Source: Novosphingopyxis iocasae (GTDB taxonomy: Bacteria; Pseudomonadota; Alphaproteobacteria; Sphingomonadales; Sphingomonadaceae). Taken from it: 64,000 nt of DNA. Position 1 is the first letter of the stretch; every line of letters starts with the position of its first letter. The DNA is taken from contig NZ_CP060495.1 in NCBI RefSeq assembly GCF_014334095.1, positions 519,001 to 583,000 of the forward strand, written 5' to 3'. Of the stretch, positions 39,802 through 48,022 are shown one piece after another. Below the pieces are notes generated by a model. That model was not told the DNA's origin. It saw nothing but the letters and a program-made list of their open reading frames with translations, and searched no databases. The position numbers and the translations under genes were made by a program.

Positions 39802-41553
39802 ATGAACCTGCCCCGTCTGCCCCGGCTTCGTCATATTGCCGCGCTCGCCGCTTCCACCGCTGCGCTTGCCGCCTGCCAGACGGCGAGTACCGCGCCCCCC
39901 GCAAACAGCGCGGCGGCGTCCACCGGCACCACCCTTGATCAAGGCAAATGGGCCAATTTCCGCGATGCCTTCCTCACCGGCTATTTCAACCAATACCCCA
40001 ATTTCGCGGTTTATCAGGGCAAGCATCAATATGATGGCATGCTGCCCGACTGGAGCCCGGCTGGACTTGCCGCGCAAAAAGCCTTTCTGAAGACGACGAT
40101 CCGCGACGCGAAGGCGATGAGCGGGCTGACCGAGAAGGAACGGTTCGAGCGGGATTATCTGGTGCATGTAGCACAAGGCCAGCTGTTCTTTCTGGAAGAT
40201 GCGGACTTCCCGCACAAGAACCCGGCTTTCTACGTCGGCGGGCTCGATCCCAATGTCTATATCGCGCGGCCCTATGCGGACGAGAAAACGCGCATGAAGG
40301 CATTTATCAAATATGCCGAAAACGTCCCTGCCGCCGCGGCGCAGATCAAGAACAATCTGAAACTGCCGCTGCCCGAAACCTTCGTCAAATATGGCCAGGC
40401 CGGGTTCGGCGGGTTTGCGGATTATTATACCGGCGATGCCAAGGAAGCCTTCGCTGGCGTGAAGGATCCTGCTTTGCAGGCGCAGTTCGATGCGGCGACC
40501 GCCAAGGCTGCTGCGGCGATGCGCGATCTGAGCGACTATGTCGGATCGCAGCCCGCCACGAAAGGCGGCTTCGCCATCGGCGTGCGCAATTTCTCCAAAA
40601 TGATCCTGACCAACGAAGGCGTCGATACGCCGCTCGATCAGTTGGAAGCGATCGGCGAGGCGGATCTGGCGCGCAATCAGGCGGCGCTACGTGAGGCCTG
40701 CGGCCAGTTCGCGCCAGGAGCGAGCATTCCCGATTGCATCGCCAAGATGTCCGCCGACAAGCCGGAGGGCGGACCGGTGGCCGAGGCGCGCCGCCAGCTG
40801 CCGATGCTGCGCCAGTTCATCATCGACAACGATATCGTGACGATCCCCGGCACCGAGCAGGCGAAGGTCGAGGAATCGCCGCCCTATAATCGGCAGAACA
40901 GCGCTTATATCGATATTCCCGGGCCCTATGAGACCGGCTTGCCCAGCGTCTATTACATCTCGCCGCCTGATCCGAACTGGGATGCGGCAACACGCGCGGC
41001 CTATATTCCGGGCGTGAAGGATTTGCTGTTCACGTCGGTGCACGAGGTGTGGCCCGGCCACTTCCTCAACTTCCTGCACTCCAACCGGTCGGACAGCATC
41101 TTCGGCCAGCTGTTCGTCGGCTATGCCTTTGCGGAGGGCTGGGCGCATTATACCGAAGAGATGATGTACGATGCGGGCCTGAACGATTTCGATCCGGAGA
41201 CGCATATCGGGCAGCTCTCCAACGCGCTGCTGCGTGATTGCCGCTTCCTCTCCGCCATCCGTCTGCATACGGGCCGCATGACGGTGGAGCAGAGCTACGA
41301 CCTGTTTCGCAACGAATGCTATCAGGACGAAGGCAATGCACGGCAGCAGGCGGCGCGCGGCACCTATGATCCGCAATATCTCAACTACACCATGGGCAAG
41401 CTGATGATCCGCAAGCTGCGCGAGGACTGGACCAAGGGGGATCGTTCGAAGTGGAAGGCCTTCCACGACGAGTTTCTAAGCTATGGCGGCCCGCCGATCC
41501 CGATGGTGCGCGCGGCCATGCTGAACGAGCCGACAGCGCGCGCGGTGTTCTGA
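39802..41553 (+). CDS. DUF885 family lipoprotein, putative metallopeptidase
   Basis: 583 residues from the ATG at 39802, with AGGAG upstream. A signal peptide and lipobox (ALAAC) is followed by a low-complexity Ala/Ser/Thr linker. The DUF885 domain has the metal-binding signature SVHEVWPGHFLNFLHSN (HE-x4-H type) and GYAFAEGWAHYTEEMMYD with the further Glu. NYTMGKLMIRKLREDW is near the C-terminus. The fold is related to M3/thermolysin-like helical peptidases, so peptide hydrolysis at the envelope is likely. It is 69 bases upstream of copA but probably a separate unit. Confidence 0.87.
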   Translation: MNLPRLPRLRHIAALAASTAALAACQTASTAPPANSAAASTGTTLDQGKWANFRDAFLTGYFNQYPNFAVYQGKHQYDGMLPDWSPAGLAAQKAFLKTTIRDAKAMSGLTEKERFERDYLVHVAQGQLFFLEDADFPHKNPAFYVGGLDPNVYIARPYADEKTRMKAFIKYAENVPAAAAQIKNNLKLPLPETFVKYGQAGFGGFADYYTGDAKEAFAGVKDPALQAQFDAATAKAAAAMRDLSDYVGSQPATKGGFAIGVRNFSKMILTNEGVDTPLDQLEAIGEADLARNQAALREACGQFAPGASIPDCIAKMSADKPEGGPVAEARRQLPMLRQFIIDNDIVTIPGTEQAKVEESPPYNRQNSAYIDIPGPYETGLPSVYYISPPDPNWDAATRAAYIPGVKDLLFTSVHEVWPGHFLNFLHSNRSDSIFGQLFVGYAFAEGWAHYTEEMMYDAGLNDFDPETHIGQLSNALLRDCRFLSAIRLHTGRMTVEQSYDLFRNECYQDEGNARQQAARGTYDPQYLNYTMGKLMIRKLREDWTKGDRSKWKAFHDEFLSYGGPPIPMVRAAMLNEPTARAVF

Positions 41554-41569
41554 ACCGCGCGTAGTTGAA

Positions 41570-41586
41570 ATACCCCCCAAGGGTAT
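41570..41586. promoter_or_regulatory. palindromic metal-operator candidate in front of copA
   Basis: ATACCC-CCCAA-GGGTAT, a perfect six-base inverted repeat with a C-tract, directly after TTGAAA at 41565-41570, which can serve as a -35 box. The copA start is 36 bases downstream. TACC(C)n...GGGTA with G/C tracts is the usual form of CsoR/RcnR-family operators. No CsoR or CueR gene is in the window, so the regulator is inferred. Confidence 0.5.
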
Positions 41587-41622
41587 GCATGTAGCGGTCT
41601 GAAGTTTCGAGGACCGCTTCTT

Positions 41623-43449
41623 ATGCCGATCACCCTGTCGCGCCGCCAGCTTATCGGCGGCACCACTCTGGGCGCTGCCGCAATGGCGGCGCCCGCCTGG
41701 GCGCGTGGCGGCGATCTGGCTCATGACGGATTGCTACGTGCGGGCTTCGACGAGGTGCACGGGCGGGAGATCGACCTCACTATCGGGGAGGGCCACCGCA
41801 TCGTGCAGGGCCGCCGCGGCCACGCCGTTGCGGTAAACGGCAGCGTGCCCGGGCCACTCGTTCGCCTGAAAGAGGGTGAGCCGGTGCGCATCAATGTCAC
41901 CAACACGTTGGACACCGACAGCTCGATCCATTGGCACGGCCTGCTGCTGCCCTTTCAATATGACGGCGTACCTGGCGTCAGCTTTCCAGGCATCGGCCCG
42001 GGCGAAACATTCACTTACGACATTCCGGCACTACGTCAGAACGGCACCTATTGGTGGCACAGCCATTCCGGCCTGCAGGAGCAGACGGGCCATTATGGGC
42101 CGATCGTGGTGGATCCAAAGGGCGCCGATCCGGTGTCCGCGGACCGCGATTATGTGCTGCTGCTGAGCGAATTTACGCCCCGCCATCCGCATGAAATCAT
42201 GGCCAAGCTGAAAAAGGGCGAGGGCTATTTCAATTATCAGCAGACGACCGCTACCGACGATTACCCGCTGAGCGGCGCGGACCGGCGGATGTGGGCCCGC
42301 ATGCGGATGATGGCGACCGATATTCTGGACGTGACCGGATCGACCTATACCTACCTCACCAACGGCCGCGGCCCGAAGGAAGGCATGGAATTTGCGTTCC
42401 AGCCGGGCGAACGGGTGCGGCTGCGCGTGATCAACGGATCGGCGATGAGCTTCTTCAACCTGCGCATTCCCGGACTTCCGCTGACGGTAGTGGCCGCAGA
42501 CGGACAGAATGTGCAGCCCGTGGAGGTGGACGAGCTGCAGATCGGGGTGGCGGAAACCTATGACGTGCTGGTGGAGCCCGGCCGGCTTGCGGCCTATACC
42601 ATCGTCGCCGAGGCGATGGACCGGTCCGGTATGGCCGTTGCGACGCTCGCTTCCACGCCCGGTGCGCGTGCCGCCATTCCGCCGCTGCGCGATCCTCCGC
42701 TGCTCACGATGGCGGACATGGGCATGAACCACGGAGCCACGGGCGGCGGCGATGGCCTGGCGGGCATGGATCACGGCGCAATGGACCATGGTGCGATGGG
42801 GCATGGCGCGATGAACCATGGCGGCATGGATCATGGGGCCGCCTCGGACAAAGATGGCGCCATGGCGGGTATGGACATGTCTGGCATGGCGATGCGCGAC
42901 ACCGCGCTGCTGCCCGATGACGTCAAGGTCGGCCCCGGGATCGACATGGTTTCGATGAACCCGGTCGATAAAATGGGCGATCCGGGCATCGGGCTGGCCG
43001 ATGTCGGCCACCGCGTCCTGAACTATCGCAAGCTGCGCGCGCTTTCGCCCAATCCGGACAGACGCACGCCGTCGCGCTTCATGGAAATCCACCTCACCGG
43101 CAATATGGAGCGCTATATGTGGTCCTTCGACGGCCGGAAGTTCACCGCCGTCAGCGACGATCCGATCCGCTTTGCCTATAATGAACGCGTGCGGGTGAAG
43201 CTGGTGAACGACACCATGATGGCGCACCCGATCCATCTGCACGGCCATTTCTTCGAGCTGGTGAATGGTGCAGACAGCGCGCACCAGCCGCTGAAACACA
43301 CCGTGATCGTTCAGCCCGGTGGCAGCGCGCAGTTCGATCTGACGGCCAATGAGCCCGGCGATTGGGCCTTTCACTGCCACCTGCTGTATCACATGCACGC
43401 AGGGATGTTTCAGATCGTCAGCGTCGCAGCGCCGGGGACGGCGGCGTGA
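41623..43449 (+). CDS. copA: copper-resistance multicopper oxidase CopA
   Basis: 608 residues with a twin-arginine signal (LSRRQLIGGTTLGAAAMAAP), so it is folded before export to the periplasm. Copper sites are IHWHGLLLPFQYDGVPGVSF, TYWWHSHSGLQEQ, HPIHLHGHFFEL and WAFHCHLLYHMHAGMF. Between cupredoxin domains 2 and 3 lies a Met/His-rich stretch (about 365-425; MDHGAMDHGAMGHGAMNHGG) that should bind Cu(I). CopA oxidises Cu(I) and holds copper in the periplasm. Its stop overlaps the copB GTG start. Confidence 0.95.
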   Translation: MPITLSRRQLIGGTTLGAAAMAAPAWARGGDLAHDGLLRAGFDEVHGREIDLTIGEGHRIVQGRRGHAVAVNGSVPGPLVRLKEGEPVRINVTNTLDTDSSIHWHGLLLPFQYDGVPGVSFPGIGPGETFTYDIPALRQNGTYWWHSHSGLQEQTGHYGPIVVDPKGADPVSADRDYVLLLSEFTPRHPHEIMAKLKKGEGYFNYQQTTATDDYPLSGADRRMWARMRMMATDILDVTGSTYTYLTNGRGPKEGMEFAFQPGERVRLRVINGSAMSFFNLRIPGLPLTVVAADGQNVQPVEVDELQIGVAETYDVLVEPGRLAAYTIVAEAMDRSGMAVATLASTPGARAAIPPLRDPPLLTMADMGMNHGATGGGDGLAGMDHGAMDHGAMGHGAMNHGGMDHGAASDKDGAMAGMDMSGMAMRDTALLPDDVKVGPGIDMVSMNPVDKMGDPGIGLADVGHRVLNYRKLRALSPNPDRRTPSRFMEIHLTGNMERYMWSFDGRKFTAVSDDPIRFAYNERVRVKLVNDTMMAHPIHLHGHFFELVNGADSAHQPLKHTVIVQPGGSAQFDLTANEPGDWAFHCHLLYHMHAGMFQIVSVAAPGTAA

Positions 43450-44624
43450 CGCGCACGATCGCTCTGCTGTTCGCACTCGCCGCCAGTCCTGTTGCGGCCC
43501 AGCATGCAGGCCATGGCGGCCATGCTGGTATGCAGCAGGCCGAGCCGGAAAAGGCCCCCGCTTCCGGGGCCGACACCGCCGACGGGAAAGCGACCGCCAA
43601 GGATAATGCCGGTTCGAGCCATTCCGGCATGGATCACGGTGCGATGAACCACGGCTCCATGAACCATGACGCCAAGAACCACGGCTCGATGGATCACAGC
43701 TCCATGAGCCAAGGGACCATGGACCACGGAACCATGGACCACAGCGGCATAGATCATGGCAGAATGAATCACGGCGCGGTGGACCACAGCCGGATGACGC
43801 CGCAGGCCGCCGACAATGTCGCGCCCGCCCCCGGCGCCCCCGGCGCTGGTGGCGCTCCGTCCACCGGCACCGTCCCCACCTTCGAAGCCCCACCGCCCGC
43901 TGCCGCCGGCAGCGGGCCGGCTCGCGCCGCCGACGCCATCTGGGGCGCCGATGCGATGCGGGCTTCCCGCCAGCAGTTGAAAACCGAAAATGGCGGACAG
44001 CGTTTTTTCTGGTCCATGGCCGACCGCGCCGAATATCGCGCCCGTGATGGGCGCGCCGGCTATCTGTGGGACCTGCAAGGCTTCTACGGCGGCGATATCG
44101 ACAAGTTCTTCTACAAGAGCGAGGGCGAGGGCAGCTTCGGCGAGAAGATCGAGCGTGCCGAGGTGCAGGCTTTGTGGAGCCACGCCATCGGCCCCTGGTT
44201 CGATCTGCAGACAGGGCTGCGGCAGGATTTCGCACCACGCGATCGCACCTACGCCGTGATCGGCGTTCAGGGGCTGGCCCCTTATCGCTTCGAAGTCGAT
44301 ACCGCTCTGTTCCTATCGGACACTGGTGATCTGACCGCCCGTGCCGAGGCGGAGCTGGATCAGCGCATCACCCAGCGCCTGATCTTGCAACCGCGCGCTG
44401 AGTTCAACTTCGCGGGGCAGGACGTGCCGGAACTAGGCATCGGTGCAGGGCTCGACCGCGCAGAGCTGGGCCTGCGTCTGCGCTACGAAATCGCCCGCGA
44501 GTTCGCGCCATATATAGGCATCGAACAGGAATGGCGTGTAGGTCGCAGTGCCGACTTTGCCCGCGCGGAAGGCGAGCGTCCGTCGGCGACCAACTTTGTC
44601 GCCGGGGTGCGCTTGTGGTTCTGA
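43446..44624 (+). CDS. copB: outer-membrane copper-resistance protein CopB
   Basis: 392 residues from a GTG at 43446 that overlaps the copA stop (GTGA). A signal peptide (TIALLFALAASPVAAQ) is followed by a His/Met-rich region (about 20-120) with ten or so MxHG-type repeats, such as MDHGAMNHGSMNHDAKNHGS. An Ala/Pro-rich linker follows. The C-terminal about 240 residues form the CopB barrel (YLWDLQGFYGGDIDKFFYKS and DLQTGLRQDFAP) and end in FVAGVRLWF, with the terminal aromatic typical of outer-membrane barrels. With copA it forms a two-gene operon; copC and copD are not present here. Confidence 0.94.
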   Translation: MTRTIALLFALAASPVAAQHAGHGGHAGMQQAEPEKAPASGADTADGKATAKDNAGSSHSGMDHGAMNHGSMNHDAKNHGSMDHSSMSQGTMDHGTMDHSGIDHGRMNHGAVDHSRMTPQAADNVAPAPGAPGAGGAPSTGTVPTFEAPPPAAAGSGPARAADAIWGADAMRASRQQLKTENGGQRFFWSMADRAEYRARDGRAGYLWDLQGFYGGDIDKFFYKSEGEGSFGEKIERAEVQALWSHAIGPWFDLQTGLRQDFAPRDRTYAVIGVQGLAPYRFEVDTALFLSDTGDLTARAEAELDQRITQRLILQPRAEFNFAGQDVPELGIGAGLDRAELGLRLRYEIAREFAPYIGIEQEWRVGRSADFARAEGERPSATNFVAGVRLWF

Positions 44625-44744
44625 TCACGCGGTCCCTCTCCAATCTGCGCGAAAGGTGACAAGGATGACATGGCGTCCGCGTCAAGTGCATCCAAATGTA
44701 GCGGCACCGGATTCTCAAAAAGCTTTCTTTGTAGTTAACAATGA

Positions 44745-44750
44745 TATAAT
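44745..44750 (+). promoter_or_regulatory. -10 box candidate of the RTX gene
   Basis: TATAAT at 44745-44750, 32 bases before the start of the RTX gene, in a short AT-rich stretch (44700-44750). The -35 side is weak: TTTCTT lies 15 bases upstream and no consensus box sits at 17. The gene has AGGGGG about eight bases before its ATG. Confidence 0.35.
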
Positions 44751-44782
44751 GCAGCATCGGGGCGCAGATAGGGGGTTTAGCG

Positions 44783-47700
44783 ATGGCAACTTTCTTTGGC
44801 AGCAGTCTCAACGAAAACCTAGTCGGCACGCCTGGCGACGACAGATTCTTGATATCTCCCGGCGTGGATACGCTTGATGGAGCCGGAGGAATCGACAGCC
44901 TAATCGTAAGTTTCCCTCCGCCAGCACCCGGCAGTATCGTCTCCATCATATTCGGCTCGGCGTCTGTCAGCGTTCCTCTTTTTAATATCGATACGACCTT
45001 CTCGAATTTCGAGCGGGTCGAGATGAATTACCTCAATAGTCTTGTGACGTATTCCATCGACGCGTCGCAGGTCGTTTTGCCGAGCGGTCCGTCAAGTTTC
45101 GACCGCCGGTATGGGATCGATATCAATACGGGTTCCGGTGACGACACCATTTTTGGGAGTGCAGGGGTTGATCGGATCGACGCCGGCTCAGGCGTCAATT
45201 CTATCTCAGCAGGTGCGGGCGACGATGAGATAAGGGTGTCGGGGAGCGGCAGCACCATAGACGGGGGGGCCGGTTTCGACCGGGTCACCATTTCCGGCTT
45301 GACCGGCAGCATCATTGTTTCCGGAGCCAGTTCTGCAATCGATGTCGCCGGAGATACCGTATCAAATGCTGAATTTCTTCTCCTTGAGGCGTCCGGGGGC
45401 TCGCGCATCGATGCGAGCAATTCACCTATAGGGATCCAGATTAGAGAGAGCCGGGATAATTTCGACGATACCCTGATCGGGTCGCAGTTCAGCGACTCTT
45501 TCTACCTTGCTGCGGGCCTTGGAACCGACGTCGTTTCCGGCGGAGCGGGAATCGACAACTTCTTTTTCAATTTCGATTTCGGTGTTCCCGTCAAAGGGAT
45601 CGACGGCACGACGATCACGGATCTGGAGCTTGGCGAGTCACTCCTTTTGGCGTCCCAGAACGACGCACAGATAAATTCCTTTCTTGGTCGCAACGCATTC
45701 ACCGGCGTCGCCGGACAGGTCCGCTACGAATTCAATAACGGCCAGACCATTATCCAATTCGATTATGATGGCGATGCACGCTCCGATGCAAGTTTGATCC
45801 TGTCGAACGGCATGTTCGCGCTGAGTCAGAAAGCGGTGCCGCAGTTCGTCCTCGAGATCGACCCTACAGGCACGGTCTCTGATGGACTGATTTCCGGTGC
45901 AACCGTCTTCGCGGACTCCAATGGAAACGGTTCGTTGGACGCCGGAGAGCAGTCGGTGATCACCGATGGGGCAGGTCAATACAGTTGGTCGACGGCACCT
46001 TCGGGCCCCATAGTCGCGCAAGGCGGTACGAATTTGGATACCGGCCTTCCCAACCTAATCACTCTGCAGGCCCCTGCAGGTTCGGGCGTTGTGAACCCCC
46101 TTACCTTGTTGATTAAGTCCTATATGGACAGTCAGGCTACCGATGCCGCAACCGCCGAAGCCGCATTGAAAGCCGCCCTAGGCATAGCACCTACACTGGA
46201 CCTTCTTAACGTGGACCTGGTGACGGCGTCAGCTTCGAGTGCGGCTGCCCTCGAAGCCCAAAAACTTGCAGCGATGGTGGTAAACATCGTCACCGCGGGC
46301 GCGCAGACAAGCGGCGCAGCGAATGCCGAAGCCACCCTCCTTGGTTCGCTCGTTGATCAGATCGTTGCAAGTCCAGCCGGTGCGCTGGACCTGACCAATG
46401 CTCAAACGTTACAAACTGTTCTCGGAACGGTCCTGAGTGGTTCGACGCTGGACAAGCAGGTAACCACACTTGCGTCTGCTAACGCGTCCATAGACAATTC
46501 CTCTTCGCTGGCGGGCGTATCGGCAGGCCAACTGGCGGCATTGACCCCGCTTTTGAACACCGACAGCAATTATACCGCCTCCAACGTTTCGGTGGATGAA
46601 GGCAACAGCATGACCGGCGCGGCGATTGTGCAAATCACGCGGCCCGCAGGTCAGATCTTAGTAGCCCAAACGCTTTACGCTAAGGTGGCTGGCGGCTCTG
46701 CGGTTCAGGGCGAAGACTATATCGTCGCGACCGGTGCCACCTTTGGGGTGGGTCAGACCGCGGCTAGCGCCGTGTTGTTCATTCAAGGAGATACCAAGTT
46801 CGAGCCTGACGAGACCGTGACTATCGAGTTCTACAGGGATGCGGCGTTCACTCAACTCGCGACCTCGGCGACAGTCACCATCCTCAACGACGACGCGAAG
46901 CCTGCAGGCCTGCTGGAGGCAACCTCGGGGAACGACCTGATCTTCGCAACCGGCGCTGAAAACGCGACGCTTTCGGGCGGTGCGGGCGATGATACCTATG
47001 TAATCGCCAACGCCGGTGACCAGATTGTCGAAGGGCCGGGCGGGGGCATTGACACTGTGCTTACATCGATCAGTTATGCGCTCAACGGTGGCGCGCTGGT
47101 CGAAAACGTCTCGACCCAGACCCATGCCGATACCACCCCGATAGATCTTATCGGCAACAGTCATTCGCAGCAGATGATCGGCAATTTCGGCAATAACGTG
47201 CTCAATGGCAATGGCGGCCTCGACACCTTAATCGGTCTCAAGGGCGATGACATTTATGTCGTGGGCGATCCGGGAGTCGCCATTCGCGAAGTGGCAGGCG
47301 AAGGTTTCGACACTGTATACACCGGTACTTCCTACAAACTTGGCGCAGGCGTTTCGGTAGAGGTCCTCTCGACGCAAACGCATGCCGATACCGCAGCTCT
47401 CGACCTGAGCGGTAACGAACTCGCCCAGCAGATCGTGGGGAATATGGGTAACAATGTCCTTGATGGCGGCGCCGGTTCAGACGTTCTCATCGGCCTTGGC
47501 GGTGCGGACACGTTCGCGTTCACCACCGCGCTTGGCGGCGACAATGTCGACATGATCCAAGATTTTTCGGCGAGCGAGGGTGATCGTATTTTGCTGTCTT
47601 CCTCGGTCTTCGACAAACTTGCCGCCGGAACTCTCTCAGGCAGCGCCTTTGCTACTGGCAAGGCTGCGACCACCGCCGACCATCGGATCATCTACGACAA

Positions 47701-47815
47701 AGATTCCGGCCAGCTATTCTACGATCCCGATGGAAACGGTTCGGCCGAGGCCATCTTGTTTGCAACTTTTTCTCCCGGCACCATTGTCGAAGCTAGCAGC
47801 GTCGCTGTGCTCTAA
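44783..47815 (+). CDS. large RTX / Calx-beta calcium-binding secreted protein
   Basis: 1010 residues without a signal peptide, as expected for type I secretion. RTX nonapeptide-like blocks occur near the N-terminus (GTPGDDRFLISPGVDTLDGA) and repeatedly at 90-260 and 710-960 (LSGGAGDDTYVIANAGD, VLDGGAGSDVLIGLGGADTF). A SdrD-like segment has DSNGNGSLDAGE at about 379. A Calx-beta domain (about 603-705) has VSVDEGNSMTGAAIVQITRP and KFEPDETVTIEFYRD. The last residues form the usual hydrophobic secretion tail (EASSVAVL). Two 60-residue repeats contain STQTHADT. No adjacent ABC transporter or TolC. Base composition is less GC-rich than the neighbours. Confidence 0.85.
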   Translation: MATFFGSSLNENLVGTPGDDRFLISPGVDTLDGAGGIDSLIVSFPPPAPGSIVSIIFGSASVSVPLFNIDTTFSNFERVEMNYLNSLVTYSIDASQVVLPSGPSSFDRRYGIDINTGSGDDTIFGSAGVDRIDAGSGVNSISAGAGDDEIRVSGSGSTIDGGAGFDRVTISGLTGSIIVSGASSAIDVAGDTVSNAEFLLLEASGGSRIDASNSPIGIQIRESRDNFDDTLIGSQFSDSFYLAAGLGTDVVSGGAGIDNFFFNFDFGVPVKGIDGTTITDLELGESLLLASQNDAQINSFLGRNAFTGVAGQVRYEFNNGQTIIQFDYDGDARSDASLILSNGMFALSQKAVPQFVLEIDPTGTVSDGLISGATVFADSNGNGSLDAGEQSVITDGAGQYSWSTAPSGPIVAQGGTNLDTGLPNLITLQAPAGSGVVNPLTLLIKSYMDSQATDAATAEAALKAALGIAPTLDLLNVDLVTASASSAAALEAQKLAAMVVNIVTAGAQTSGAANAEATLLGSLVDQIVASPAGALDLTNAQTLQTVLGTVLSGSTLDKQVTTLASANASIDNSSSLAGVSAGQLAALTPLLNTDSNYTASNVSVDEGNSMTGAAIVQITRPAGQILVAQTLYAKVAGGSAVQGEDYIVATGATFGVGQTAASAVLFIQGDTKFEPDETVTIEFYRDAAFTQLATSATVTILNDDAKPAGLLEATSGNDLIFATGAENATLSGGAGDDTYVIANAGDQIVEGPGGGIDTVLTSISYALNGGALVENVSTQTHADTTPIDLIGNSHSQQMIGNFGNNVLNGNGGLDTLIGLKGDDIYVVGDPGVAIREVAGEGFDTVYTGTSYKLGAGVSVEVLSTQTHADTAALDLSGNELAQQIVGNMGNNVLDGGAGSDVLIGLGGADTFAFTTALGGDNVDMIQDFSASEGDRILLSSSVFDKLAAGTLSGSAFATGKAATTADHRIIYDKDSGQLFYDPDGNGSAEAILFATFSPGTIVEASSVAVL

Positions 47816-48022
47816 GGAAGATGGGCATCACGCACCGATTCCGTCTAGCGGCGGCCCTCTCGTCCACTGTGCAATCAGGGCAGCCAAGCTGAACGATTTA
47901 GACTGAGGACTTCTGCGCTTCGCCAAATTCGTTGGCCTCACCTGGGTGCGAAAGTCCAATGCCCGCTTTGGCCGCCGCGGCGCTCGTATCGCCCGGTCTG
48001 CAACAGGCCCGATCACCGACGC

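Noticed and set aside
37578-39938. Open frame of 786 residues on the plus strand opposite cysK and the exporter
   Set aside because: Antisense artefact of high GC; no start signal or motif, and both opposite genes are well supported.
42724-42900. Repeats resembling a CRISPR array
   Set aside because: They are in-frame codon repeats (MDHGAM) without regular spacers.
42031-44238. Open frame of 735 residues opposite copA and copB
   Set aside because: It is a mirror of the Met/His repeats and GC-rich codons. copA and copB have clear copper motifs.
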